From Novosphingobium sp. RL4 (GTDB lineage Bacteria > Pseudomonadota > Alphaproteobacteria > Sphingomonadales > Sphingomonadaceae), in NCBI RefSeq assembly GCF_035658495.1, contig NZ_CP141945.1:310001-374000 (forward strand): DNA of 64,000 nucleotides, given 5' to 3'. The translations under genes and the position numbers were made by a program. This document shows positions 16,877 to 25,034 of the stretch, in pieces (the stretch's first letter is position 1; every line of letters begins with the position of its first letter). The notes under the pieces are model-generated. The model was not told the DNA's origin. It worked only from the letters and a program-made list of their open reading frames with translations, and searched no databases.

Positions 16877-18436
16877 ATGAGCAGCGCGATTGTCGAGGAA
16901 CAAGTGGTTTCTGCCCTGGTGAAGGCACTGGGAGCCGATGCCGTGATCCATGAGGGCGAGGCGCTCGCCTACTTCTCGAACGACGTCTATCGCGGCGGGG
17001 CCGCGCCCAAGGCGGTTGTCCGCCCGGCCGATGTGAAAGCGCTTCAGGAAGCCGTGCGCATCTGTGCGGCGGCCGGGGTCGCCATGGTCCCGCGCGGCGG
17101 CGGTGCATCCTATACCGACGCCTATCTTCTGCCCGAGGGCGGTCACGTCCTGATCGACACCGGCGCGCTCGACACGATCGAGATCGACGAACGCAACGCC
17201 GTCGTCACGGTCGGCGCGGGGGTCACGTGGATGGCGCTCAAGGCCGCGCTTGACGCCAAGGGCCTACGCACGCCGTTCTGGGGGCCGTTTTCCGGCATCG
17301 CCGCCACCGTGGGCGGCAGCATGAGCCAGAACACGCTGAGCCACGGCAGCACCGCGCACGGTATCTCGGCACAGTCGGTCCTGTCGATGGACGTGGTGCT
17401 GGCGAGCGGGGAAATGCTCTCGACCAGCGCCAGTTCGGCCATGCGCTTCTATGGGCCGGACCTCACCGGCCTGTTCACGGGCGACTGCGGGATTTTCGGC
17501 ATCAAGGCACGCATTCGCCTGCCGCTGCTGCCGGTCCTGCCGCATTTCGAATGCCTGAGCTTCGCGTTCGAAAGCTTCGCGGACTATCACGCCGCCTCGC
17601 GCGAGGCGGCCATGGCGCGGCTGGACGATTCCCACTTCGGCCTCGACCTTGCCCTGTCGCAAGGGCAGATCGGCCGCCAGGAAGGCATGGGCGCGCGCCT
17701 GAAGATCGCCGCCGAGGTGATGCGCAAGGCGCCGGACAAGATGAAGGGCCTTGCCCAGCTCGTCCGCATGGCGCTGGCGGGTGAGAACCCGATGCGCGCG
17801 GGCGCCTACATGTGCCACTTCATCATCGAGGGGTTCGACGCCGACGAGGCGGCGCACAAGGCCAGGATCCTGCGCCGGATGCTGGCCCGGCACGGCCGCG
17901 AGATCGCCAACTCGATCCCGACTTTCGTCCACTCGGTGCCCTTCGCGCCGCTGTTCAACGTGCTCGGCCCCGGCGGCGAGCGCTGGGTGCCGATCCACGG
18001 CGTGCTCGCCCACGACCAGGCCGTGCCGTTCGACGCCGCGTTCAAGGAACTGATCGCCGGTCGCAAGGCGGAAATGGACCGTCTCGGCGTCTGGACCGGC
18101 ACGATGTTCTCCCCGGTCGGCGCCACCGGCTTCCTTTACGAAGTGGCGCTTTACTGGCCGGACGACCGCACCGCCTATCACCGCACGGTATTGGGCGAGG
18201 AATACCTGTCCCAGCAGCCGCAATTCGCCGCCAACGCGGAATCGCGCGCCTATGCGGACGATCTCAAGCAGGCGATCGTCGCGCTGATGCAGGAATACGG
18301 CGCCGGGCACTTCCAGCTCGGCCGGGCCTATCCCTACCGCCAGCGGCTGTCTCCCCAGGCGCTTTCCCTACTGGGCGCGGTAAAGCGGGAACTCGATCCG
18401 AAGGGACTGATGAATCCCGGCGCGCTCGGGCTCTGA
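16877..18436 (+). CDS. FAD-linked oxidase/dehydrogenase (PCMH-type FAD domain)
   Basis: 519 residues from the ATG at 16877; an ATG at 16856 is possible, and the open frame extends to 16670, but the conserved part begins with SSAIVEEQVV. The N-terminal half is an FAD-binding type 4 (PCMH/VAO) domain: VVRPADVKALQEAVRIC, then PRGGGASYT and VGGSMSQNTLSHGS. The C-terminal half ends in the LMNPGALGL tail seen in lactate/glycolate dehydrogenases and 4-cresol dehydrogenase. It could oxidise a 2-hydroxy acid or a para-alkylphenol. A cytochrome c gene lies 1 kb downstream on the other strand (19439) and is a candidate electron acceptor. No signal peptide is visible. Confidence 0.8.
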   Translation: MSSAIVEEQVVSALVKALGADAVIHEGEALAYFSNDVYRGGAAPKAVVRPADVKALQEAVRICAAAGVAMVPRGGGASYTDAYLLPEGGHVLIDTGALDTIEIDERNAVVTVGAGVTWMALKAALDAKGLRTPFWGPFSGIAATVGGSMSQNTLSHGSTAHGISAQSVLSMDVVLASGEMLSTSASSAMRFYGPDLTGLFTGDCGIFGIKARIRLPLLPVLPHFECLSFAFESFADYHAASREAAMARLDDSHFGLDLALSQGQIGRQEGMGARLKIAAEVMRKAPDKMKGLAQLVRMALAGENPMRAGAYMCHFIIEGFDADEAAHKARILRRMLARHGREIANSIPTFVHSVPFAPLFNVLGPGGERWVPIHGVLAHDQAVPFDAAFKELIAGRKAEMDRLGVWTGTMFSPVGATGFLYEVALYWPDDRTAYHRTVLGEEYLSQQPQFAANAESRAYADDLKQAIVALMQEYGAGHFQLGRAYPYRQRLSPQALSLLGAVKRELDPKGLMNPGALGL

Positions 18437-18453
18437 AACCGCCGAAACCCACG

Positions 18454-18488
18454 AAAAACGCCCCGGAAACGAATTCCGGGGCGTTTTT
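18454..18488. terminator. bidirectional intrinsic terminator
   Basis: A 15-bp perfect stem (AAAAACGCCCCGGAA / TTCCGGGGCGTTTTT) with a five-base loop; each strand ends in a run of five T. It separates the convergent flavoprotein and Tat-hydrolase genes. Confidence 0.92.
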
Positions 18489-18509
18489 CAAGGAGAATGG
18501 CGAAGAGCC

Positions 18510-19436
18510 TCAGCGCTTCATGAGGCGCGCCGGCAGGGCTTCCGTCACTAGCCTGTCTAGACGGCGGCGCGCCCTTACGCTTCCCCCGCCGAAGCCTTCG
18601 AGGAACAGCGCAGCACGCTCGACCGCCAGCTTCAGGGCCGCCAGTTGCGGCGGTCCCGGCTGCGAGAAATCGCAGATGGCGCCGCCGAAGTAGTGGTTGG
18701 CCCCTTCGAGCACGAGGCCATAGCGATCACCCCCCACAGCAGCGGCAGTGAACGGCGCGAGGTGGCCCTTCCAGCCATCGGCGGCCATCCCCGGCATCAG
18801 GTCAAGCGTACCCGTCTGGACCAGCGCGGGCACCGACAGCGCGCCGTAGCCCGCCTCGGTCACGAGGACAGGGATCGGCGGCGGAGGCGAGAAGGCGATC
18901 ACCGCCCTTGCAAGGCGCGGCACCAGCGGCGCTTGCAGCCCTTCCGGCAAGACCGGCTGCGCACCGCCCAGCATCGTCGCGACGAGGCCGCCATAGGAAT
19001 GTCCCGCCGCCACGAACGGCGCATCGCCGATATGGGAAACGAGCGCGCGCATATCCTCGATACGCGCCTTCCAGCTTGCAAGTCCCTGGTACTGCGCGGT
19101 TTGCGGGTGCTCGCGCGAATCCACGTGAAGCGGTGCGAGCACCCGCCACCCTGCTGCGACCCAGGGCCCTATGATCGGATCGTAGTATGCAGGGGCCGAT
19201 CCCGCCCCGTGCGAGAACAGGATCACCCCGCGCGGGCTGCCCTGCGGCCGCCATTCGGTGATGGAAACCGCGCGGCCTTCCGGCGTCTTCAGCTCGATGA
19301 CCGCAGGCTGCGGCATCGGCTTTGGCGGGGAGGCCGCCAGCGCGCGTCCGGCCACGGCCAGTCCCGCCGCCGCGACGGAACCGGCCAGCAGCGACCGGCG
19401 CGATACCGCAAGGCCCGTCTCCACGATCCGCGTCAC
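18510..19436 (-). CDS. Tat-exported alpha/beta-hydrolase (dienelactone hydrolase/acetylhydrolase-like)
   Basis: 308 residues if it starts at the GTG at 19436, just beyond the cytochrome c stop; the frame is open further upstream but overlaps cytochrome coding. This start gives a twin-arginine signal (SRRSLLAGS followed by a hydrophobic Ala-rich stretch), so the enzyme is exported folded. The ILFSHGAGSAP oxyanion strand and the GHSYGG nucleophile elbow are clear, and NHYFGG near the end supplies the His. It resembles platelet-activating-factor acetylhydrolase or dienelactone hydrolase-type proteins. Translational coupling to the cytochrome gene is likely. The substrate is unknown. Confidence 0.82.
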   Translation of the reverse strand: MTRIVETGLAVSRRSLLAGSVAAAGLAVAGRALAASPPKPMPQPAVIELKTPEGRAVSITEWRPQGSPRGVILFSHGAGSAPAYYDPIIGPWVAAGWRVLAPLHVDSREHPQTAQYQGLASWKARIEDMRALVSHIGDAPFVAAGHSYGGLVATMLGGAQPVLPEGLQAPLVPRLARAVIAFSPPPPIPVLVTEAGYGALSVPALVQTGTLDLMPGMAADGWKGHLAPFTAAAVGGDRYGLVLEGANHYFGGAICDFSQPGPPQLAALKLAVERAALFLEGFGGGSVRARRRLDRLVTEALPARLMKR

Positions 19437-19438
19437 GT

Positions 19439-19840
19439 TCAGGGCGCCGGCTTCTTGAGGTAGGCGATCACGGCCTTGCGGTCTTCCGGCTTGGGAAGCC
19501 CGGCGAAGACCATCGAGGTGCCGGGAACCACGCTGGCCGGACGGGTCAGCCACTTGTCGAGCGTGGCATCGTTCCAGGTCACGCCGGACTTGGTCATGGC
19601 TGCCGAATAGCGGAAGCCCTTCACCGTGCCGGACTTCTTGCCGACCACGCCCGACAGATTCGGTCCCACCTTGTTCGCACCCCCGGCATTCACCGTGTGG
19701 CAGGCCATGCAGCGCATGAAGATGCGCTTGCCTGCCGCGGCGTCAGTCGCCGGCGGCGCGGCCGAAACGCTTGCCGGAATCGCCGCCATGGCAGCGAAGG
19801 CGGCCGCGGCCAGTGCCGGAAGGATGATCTGTCTGGTCAT
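19439..19840 (-). CDS. class I cytochrome c (periplasmic)
   Basis: 133 residues with a signal peptide (about 1-27). The haem site is C44-M-A-C47-H48 in IFMRCMACHT; the distal ligand is M110 in PGTSMVFAGL. The KVGPNLSGVVG and GVTWN blocks place it in the cytochrome c2/c550 type. It carries electrons in the periplasm between a dehydrogenase and an oxidase or the bc1 complex. It is encoded directly before the Tat hydrolase and close to the FAD dehydrogenase at 16877, which may be its electron donor by analogy with p-cresol methylhydroxylase; that pairing is inference. Confidence 0.9.
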   Translation of the reverse strand: MTRQIILPALAAAAFAAMAAIPASVSAAPPATDAAAGKRIFMRCMACHTVNAGGANKVGPNLSGVVGKKSGTVKGFRYSAAMTKSGVTWNDATLDKWLTRPASVVPGTSMVFAGLPKPEDRKAVIAYLKKPAP

Positions 19841-20029
19841 GTCTAACTGCCTACCCTTTGGAATGCGTCATTATCGCTCCGGCCGGGATGCCCGGACGCC
19901 TTCTCTGCTTGGAAGGCCGCCCATCGGGTCCGCCGGGGCCCGTTCTTTCCAGTCATCCTCCAACCTAGGACGTAAACGCGAACTCTGCCCGATACGCAGC
20001 GCCGACTATCCGCCTTGCGGACAGGCCGT

Positions 20030-21145
20030 TCAGCGATGCGCCTTGAGCCAGGCCGAGGCGCGCAGGGCCGCATTGGCGCGGATGTCCGCATAGAACAGCG
20101 CGAAATCGTAATAGTGAAGGCTTCCGCCCGCCATCGGCCTCACATCGAGCCCCGGCGCCGGATAGGTCACGGCAAGCCCCTGCTCGCACCGCACGGCCAC
20201 CGCGCCGGGTCGCAGCGGCTTCATCGCGCCGAAACCGGGCTCGCCCGGAACCGCGCCGCGTGCCTGCGCCGAAAGCGCGGCGGGGCGGGACCGGTCGAAA
20301 GTCACCGGGTTGATGCAGAGCGGGCGCTTGCCGGGAACGTCGCCATATCTGTCGACGAAGGCCTTTTCGTAAGCGGCGACGATGGGCGCAAGGTTGGCGC
20401 CAGCCTCAACCGCGTTCCATTGCAGCGCGCATCCGGTCTGCGCGGGCCTGTCGCAAACGGGGACATGCCTGTACCGCAGGCCGAACTCGCCTTCGGAAAG
20501 ATTGATGCCCACGATGTAGGCCGCCACCATGCGCTGCTGCAGCGGCGTGCCGTCGATCCGCCGTTCCAGCAGGTCGGCGATGTGCTTGGCGCCCTGGCTG
20601 TGTCCGGCGATGATGAAGGGCCGACCATCGCCGACATGGGCGAGGAACCAGTCGAACGCGCGCTCCACGTCGGAATAGGCAAGCGCAAAGGCGGCATCCC
20701 GGTGCGCGGGGTCCATCAGCGCCTTGTAGCTGGCCGCCCGGTATCGCGGCGCCCAGATCCGGCAGCAGGCCCCGAACGCGCTGGCTTGCCGGGCCACCGC
20801 GCTCTCGTCCGTCCAGGTGCTGGCGGCGACGTCGGCAGGGTCCTGGTTCCACGCGGTCTGGCTGCGGAAGGTGGTGGGATGGACATAGAACACATCCACC
20901 CCCGGAGCCTGCGCGACCGGCGCGGCGCCCTCGGGCAAGGCCGCCGCCGGGCCGGGACCGGCAGGGCCGGCGGCCCAGTTCCCGGCGACAGCGTAATCGG
21001 GTGCGGGCGGCGCGAGCGCGGCGATGTCATCCTGCGGTGCGGCGCGGACCGGACCGGACCAGCACAGCAGCACCGATATGAGGCCTGCTGCGGATCTTGC
21101 CGCCGACCGTGCCCTCAGCCGGGCAGCGCGGCCGCGCTCACGCAT
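20030..21145 (-). CDS. DUF3089 alpha/beta-hydrolase, exported
   Basis: 371 residues from the ATG at 21145, which overlaps the symporter stop by eight bases; the frame is open to 21175. A signal peptide ends near VLLCWSGPVRAA. The DUF3089 pattern is clear: VDVFYVHPTTF, WNQDPAD, CCRIWAPRYRAASY, a Y-S-D-V-E-R-A-F-D-W-F helix and the nucleophile elbow AGHSQGAKH. The C-terminal catalytic His is probably in GGSLHYYD. The family belongs to the serine hydrolases with unknown physiological substrates and is abundant in sphingomonads and Caulobacter. Its coupling to the GPH symporter suggests a shared substrate, with the hydrolase working in the periplasm before uptake. Confidence 0.85.
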   Translation of the reverse strand: MRERGRAARLRARSAARSAAGLISVLLCWSGPVRAAPQDDIAALAPPAPDYAVAGNWAAGPAGPGPAAALPEGAAPVAQAPGVDVFYVHPTTFRSQTAWNQDPADVAASTWTDESAVARQASAFGACCRIWAPRYRAASYKALMDPAHRDAAFALAYSDVERAFDWFLAHVGDGRPFIIAGHSQGAKHIADLLERRIDGTPLQQRMVAAYIVGINLSEGEFGLRYRHVPVCDRPAQTGCALQWNAVEAGANLAPIVAAYEKAFVDRYGDVPGKRPLCINPVTFDRSRPAALSAQARGAVPGEPGFGAMKPLRPGAVAVRCEQGLAVTYPAPGLDVRPMAGGSLHYYDFALFYADIRANAALRASAWLKAHR

Positions 21146-22538
21146 CGGCGGGCAGCCGGTAGCGCGAGAACACAAGGAGGCTGACGAGCTGGGTCCCAGC
21201 CGGGATCAGGCTGTAGAGCAGGACGATGCCGGTGATCGCATGGGGCGTCTGCGTCACCGCTCCGCCGGTAGAGGATACGAAGCCGAACGCACTCATCACA
21301 AGGCCCGCGACGACCGGGCCGAGCGCAAAGGAGAGCTTTTCCATGGCCGAGAACAGTCCGGCGAAGACGCCTTCGTTGGCAATGCCCTTGCGGCGGCGTT
21401 CGTAATCGATCGTATCGGTGAGCATCGAGAGCGAGAGCATGACGAACGCCGAGTTCACTACGCCGATCACCGCGCCGCGCACCAGCACCAGAACGTGCTG
21501 CGTGCCCAGCGCGCCCACGCCGGGAATGTTCACCAGCACATCGGTGGCCGGGTGGACGAAGAACCAGGTTACCGTCACCATCGCCCATGCGGCGGAGGCG
21601 ATGACGTAAGTGCGCTCCTTGCCCCAGCGGCGCGAAAGCGCGAGCCAGAGCGGCTGCGCGAGAATACCCGCGATCGCCATGACGAGGATGAACAGCGGCA
21701 CGATCCAGATCGCCTGGATCGCATAGAGATAGATGAAGCCGATCACGGTATAGCCCGAAGCCTGCCCAATGTTCTGGATCAGGCAGGTTGCCAGCAGCAC
21801 CAGATAGGGGCGGTTGCCCTTGATCGCGCCAAGCTGGCTCAAGAGGCTGCCCGGCGCGGCATCGTCGCGGATCATCGGCACGCGGGCAAGGCCCAGCGCG
21901 GTCACCAGCATCGTGCCGAGGCACACTGCGCCCAGCACCAGTGCCATCACGGTCCAGCCATGCGCGCCGCCGCCCAGCGCATAGATCAGCGGCTGCGCCA
22001 CGCCCACGCCCACCAGCACGCCCAGCGTCGAGAAGACCATGCGCCAGACCATGATCCGGGTGCGCTCATGCGGATCGTGCGACAGCGCCGCCGCAATCGC
22101 GAGATAGGGCACCGAGAACATCGAGAAAGCGGTGGAGGCGAGAAAGAACAGGAAGCAGGTGATCGCCGCCGAGAGCAGCGGGCTGGAACTCTCGGTCAGC
22201 GTGAACAGCGCCACGAAGCCGAGGCTGGTGAGAACCGCTCCCGCGACGAGGAAGGGCGCGCGCCCATGCTTTCCGCGCAGCCGATCGGACCAGGCGCCGA
22301 CCAGCGGATCGCAAACGATCAGCCAGAGCTTGGGGATGAGCACGACCAGCCCCGCCAGCCAGGCCTCTACGCCGAGCATGGTGGTGAGGAACAGCGGCAG
22401 CAGCACCGCGGGGGTATCGCGGAAGATCTGCGCCCCGAGCTGGCCGGTACCGTAGCGCAGGAGGACGGAGGTGCCGACCCTGTCGTCATGCCCCGCCGGT
22501 GGCTGCGGGAGGATTGTCTGCTCGATCATGGTGGCCAT
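21138..22538 (-). CDS. GPH-family (MFS_2) symporter
   Basis: 466 residues from the ATG at 22538 (a second ATG is three codons on). About twelve membrane helices are visible. The signature loop is IVCDPLVGAWSDRLRGKHGRAPFL, followed later by HERTRIMVWRM and DTIDYERRRKG, all typical of MelB/GPH sugar-cation symporters. The open frame continues to 22931, but that part overlaps the divergent beta-glucosidase gene. With a GH3 beta-glucosidase divergently encoded 232 bases away, import of a glucoside or released sugar is a sensible guess. A 15-base palindrome lies 21 bases upstream of its start. Confidence 0.88.
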   Translation of the reverse strand: MATMIEQTILPQPPAGHDDRVGTSVLLRYGTGQLGAQIFRDTPAVLLPLFLTTMLGVEAWLAGLVVLIPKLWLIVCDPLVGAWSDRLRGKHGRAPFLVAGAVLTSLGFVALFTLTESSSPLLSAAITCFLFFLASTAFSMFSVPYLAIAAALSHDPHERTRIMVWRMVFSTLGVLVGVGVAQPLIYALGGGAHGWTVMALVLGAVCLGTMLVTALGLARVPMIRDDAAPGSLLSQLGAIKGNRPYLVLLATCLIQNIGQASGYTVIGFIYLYAIQAIWIVPLFILVMAIAGILAQPLWLALSRRWGKERTYVIASAAWAMVTVTWFFVHPATDVLVNIPGVGALGTQHVLVLVRGAVIGVVNSAFVMLSLSMLTDTIDYERRRKGIANEGVFAGLFSAMEKLSFALGPVVAGLVMSAFGFVSSTGGAVTQTPHAITGIVLLYSLIPAGTQLVSLLVFSRYRLPADA

Positions 22539-22558
22539 GCGCTTCCCGAATCTTGTTT

Positions 22559-22573
22559 TGTTGCACTGCAACA
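22559..22573. promoter_or_regulatory. 15-base palindrome, candidate operator
   Basis: TGTTGCA-C-TGCAACA is perfectly symmetric and lies in the 232-base gap between the divergent symporter and GH3 genes, close to the symporter start. It is the sort of site bound by LacI- or TetR-type repressors. A second inverted repeat (GACGGAGC / GCTCCGTC) follows at 22577-22596. No regulator gene is adjacent. Confidence 0.6.
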
Positions 22574-22770
22574 TGCGACGGAGCGCCCGCTCCGTCCATG
22601 GGATATTCATGCCATTGACCTTTGCCGCATCGCGGCAATTGCGCGGTTTATCCACCAGACGGACGTGGCGGTCCGCTGCGTGGACACCCTTCGGCAGCGA
22701 TCCATGGTGGCCGCGAAGCCCCGAGACCCGAATTTCGGGGCGATCCTCCCTCTCCTGGAGACCTTCCGCA

Positions 22771-24984
22771 ATGATTTCCCGCCTGCTCGCCTGCACAGCC
22801 GTTTCACTGGTTATCGCCGCGCCCGCGCCCGCAGCCGAACGCGACAGCCGCGCCATCGACCTTGCGGCCGCACAGAAGCGCGCGGGCGAAACGGTTTCCC
22901 GCATGTCCGCGCAGGAAAAGGTGGTCATCACTCACGGCATCATGCCCCTGCCCGGCGGCGGCCCGAAAGTGGAGATCCCGGCCGAAGCGATCATCGGCGC
23001 GGGCTACATTCCCGGCGTTGCCCGGCTCGGCATTCCGCACTTGCGGGAAACCGATGCCAGCCTCGGCGTGAGCTGGGTGATGGGCGCGCGCAAGGACTGG
23101 TCCACCGCCCTGCCCTCGGCCGTGGCGCAGGCGGCAAGCTGGAACCCCGCACTGGTCGAGCGCGGCGGCGCGATGATCGGCTCGGAAGCGCGGGCCAAGG
23201 GCTTCAACGTCCTTCTTGCAGGCGGCGTGAACCTGGCCCGCGATCCGCGCAACGGGCGGACTTTCGAATACTTCTCGGAAGACCCGCTGCTGTCCGGCGT
23301 GCTGGCGGGCGCGGCGATCCGGGGGGTACAATCCAACCATATCATCTCCACCATCAAGCACTTCGCGCTCAACGGGCAGGAAACCGGCCGCAAGTACGTG
23401 GACGTGAAGATCGCGCCCGCCGCCGCCCATGAAAGCGACCTGCTGGCCTTCCAGATCGGCATCGAGCAGGGCCAGCCGGGCTCGGTCATGTGCGCCTACA
23501 ACCGCGTTCACGGGGCGCAGGCCTGCTCCAGCGACTGGCTGCTCAACAAGGTGCTCAAGCAGGAATGGGGCTACAAGGGCTTCGTCATGTCGGACTGGGG
23601 AGCCGTGCCCTCGATCGACGCGGCGATGAACGGGCTTGACCAGCAATCGGGCGACCAGCTCGATCCGGGCGTGTTCTTCGGCGCGAAGCTGGCCGAAAAG
23701 GCCGCGCTCGATCCGGCATGGGCCGCCCGGCTCGATGACATGAACACCCGTATCCTGACCGCCGTCTATGCCGCCGGGCTGGACAGCCATCCCGCAGAAC
23801 CCGGCGGCACGATAGACTGGCCCGCCCATGCCGCTATTGCCGAGGAGGTCGCCAAGCAGGGCATCGTCCTGCTGAAGAACGAAGGCCATGTGCTGCCGCT
23901 GGCCAGGACCGCGAAGTCCATCGCGGTCATCGGCGGCTATGCCGACGGCGGCGTGCTTTCGGGCGCCGGGTCGAGCCAGGTCATGGGCGAAGGCGGGCCT
24001 GCGGTGAAGCTGCCGGTGGCAGGGTCGGGCGTATGGGCCGGGTTCATCTCGGAATCCTACCACCGTTCCAGCCCGATGGCGGCGATCAAGGCGCAGGCGC
24101 CGGGCGCCGCCGTGCTCTACCGCCAGGGTCAGTACATCAAGGACGCGGCCGAACTGGCCGCGCGTTCGGAAGTGGCCATCGTCTTCGCCACCCAGTGGAT
24201 GACCGAAGGGCTGGACGTGCCGGACCTGTCGCTGCCGCGCGGACAGGATGCGCTGATCGAGGCAGTTGCCGCCGCCAATCCGAATACCATCGTCGTGCTC
24301 GAAACCGGAGGCCCGGTGAAGATGCCCTGGCTGGGCAAGGTCAGGGGCGTGATCGAGGCGTGGTATCCCGGCGCGCGCGGCGGCGAGGCAATCGCTTCGG
24401 TGCTGTTCGGCGAAACCAACCCCTCGGGCCGCCTGCCGATCACTTTCCCGGCCGACGAGAGCCAGCTTCCCCGCCCCCGCCTGGACGGGAGCGACTGGGT
24501 GGAGCCGGACTTCGGCGGCAATCCGAAGGGAGGCAAGGACAAGCTGCCCGCAGACTACGACATCGAAGGTTCGGACCTCGGCTATCGCTGGTTCGCCCGC
24601 ACAGCGGTCCGGCCGCTGTTCCCCTTCGGCCACGGGCTCAGCTACACCGCGTTCGCGCAAGGCAAGCCGGTGATCAAGGGTTCCGCCGCGCGCGTCACCG
24701 TGACCAACACCGGCGCGCGGGCAGGTGCGGACGTGGTACAGCTCTACCTGACCGACCGGGCAGGAGAGACGAAACGCCGTCTCGTCGGCTTCGGCCGCGT
24801 GGAACTGGCGCCGGGCGCCTCGGGCGAAGTGGCGATGACGATCGACCCGCGCCTGCTGGCGGACTGGAAGGATGGAAGCTGGACGATCCCGGCGGGCCGT
24901 TACGCTTTCGCGGTGGGCACCGATGCCGAGCATCTGGGCGCGCCGGTGACCGTGACGATGAAAGCGCGCCGCTGGAAGGACTGA
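22771..24984 (+). CDS. GH3-family beta-glucosidase, exported
   Basis: 737 residues from the ATG at 22771 (CTGGAGAC upstream); the longer open frame from 22471 is read-through. A signal peptide ends near APAPAAE. The order is the GH3 N-terminal barrel, with ARDPRNGRTFEYFSEDP, the IKHFALNGQETGR substrate loop and nucleophile D275 in FVMSDWG. The GH3 C-terminal sandwich (GIVLLKNEGHVLPL) and a fibronectin-like domain from about residue 620 (VTVTNTGARAGADVVQLYL) follow. It cleaves terminal beta-glucosyl residues in the periplasm or outside the cell. It is divergent from the GPH symporter and convergent with an esterase, which suggests breakdown of a glycosylated and perhaps esterified plant compound. 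Confidence 0.93.
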   Translation: MISRLLACTAVSLVIAAPAPAAERDSRAIDLAAAQKRAGETVSRMSAQEKVVITHGIMPLPGGGPKVEIPAEAIIGAGYIPGVARLGIPHLRETDASLGVSWVMGARKDWSTALPSAVAQAASWNPALVERGGAMIGSEARAKGFNVLLAGGVNLARDPRNGRTFEYFSEDPLLSGVLAGAAIRGVQSNHIISTIKHFALNGQETGRKYVDVKIAPAAAHESDLLAFQIGIEQGQPGSVMCAYNRVHGAQACSSDWLLNKVLKQEWGYKGFVMSDWGAVPSIDAAMNGLDQQSGDQLDPGVFFGAKLAEKAALDPAWAARLDDMNTRILTAVYAAGLDSHPAEPGGTIDWPAHAAIAEEVAKQGIVLLKNEGHVLPLARTAKSIAVIGGYADGGVLSGAGSSQVMGEGGPAVKLPVAGSGVWAGFISESYHRSSPMAAIKAQAPGAAVLYRQGQYIKDAAELAARSEVAIVFATQWMTEGLDVPDLSLPRGQDALIEAVAAANPNTIVVLETGGPVKMPWLGKVRGVIEAWYPGARGGEAIASVLFGETNPSGRLPITFPADESQLPRPRLDGSDWVEPDFGGNPKGGKDKLPADYDIEGSDLGYRWFARTAVRPLFPFGHGLSYTAFAQGKPVIKGSAARVTVTNTGARAGADVVQLYLTDRAGETKRRLVGFGRVELAPGASGEVAMTIDPRLLADWKDGSWTIPAGRYAFAVGTDAEHLGAPVTVTMKARRWKD

Positions 24985-24989
24985 AGCCA

Positions 24990-25034
24990 GAAGGCAGGCC
25001 CGGGCGCGCAAAAGGCGCGCCCGGGCCTGCCTTC
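24990..25034. terminator. 20-bp perfect hairpin between convergent genes
   Basis: A stem of 20 bp (24990-25009 with 25015-25034) around a five-base loop; it reaches into the esterase stop codon. No T-run follows on either strand, so termination efficiency is uncertain. Confidence 0.7.

Noticed and set aside
21024..23432. 802-codon plus-strand open frame across the DUF3089 and symporter genes
   Set aside because: Antisense to two recognised genes and full of low-complexity RHE/RRR stretches.
22804..25011. 735-codon minus-strand open frame opposite the GH3 gene
   Set aside because: Composition is typical of antisense frames (Arg, His and Gly rich), with no motif, while the plus strand encodes a complete GH3 enzyme.
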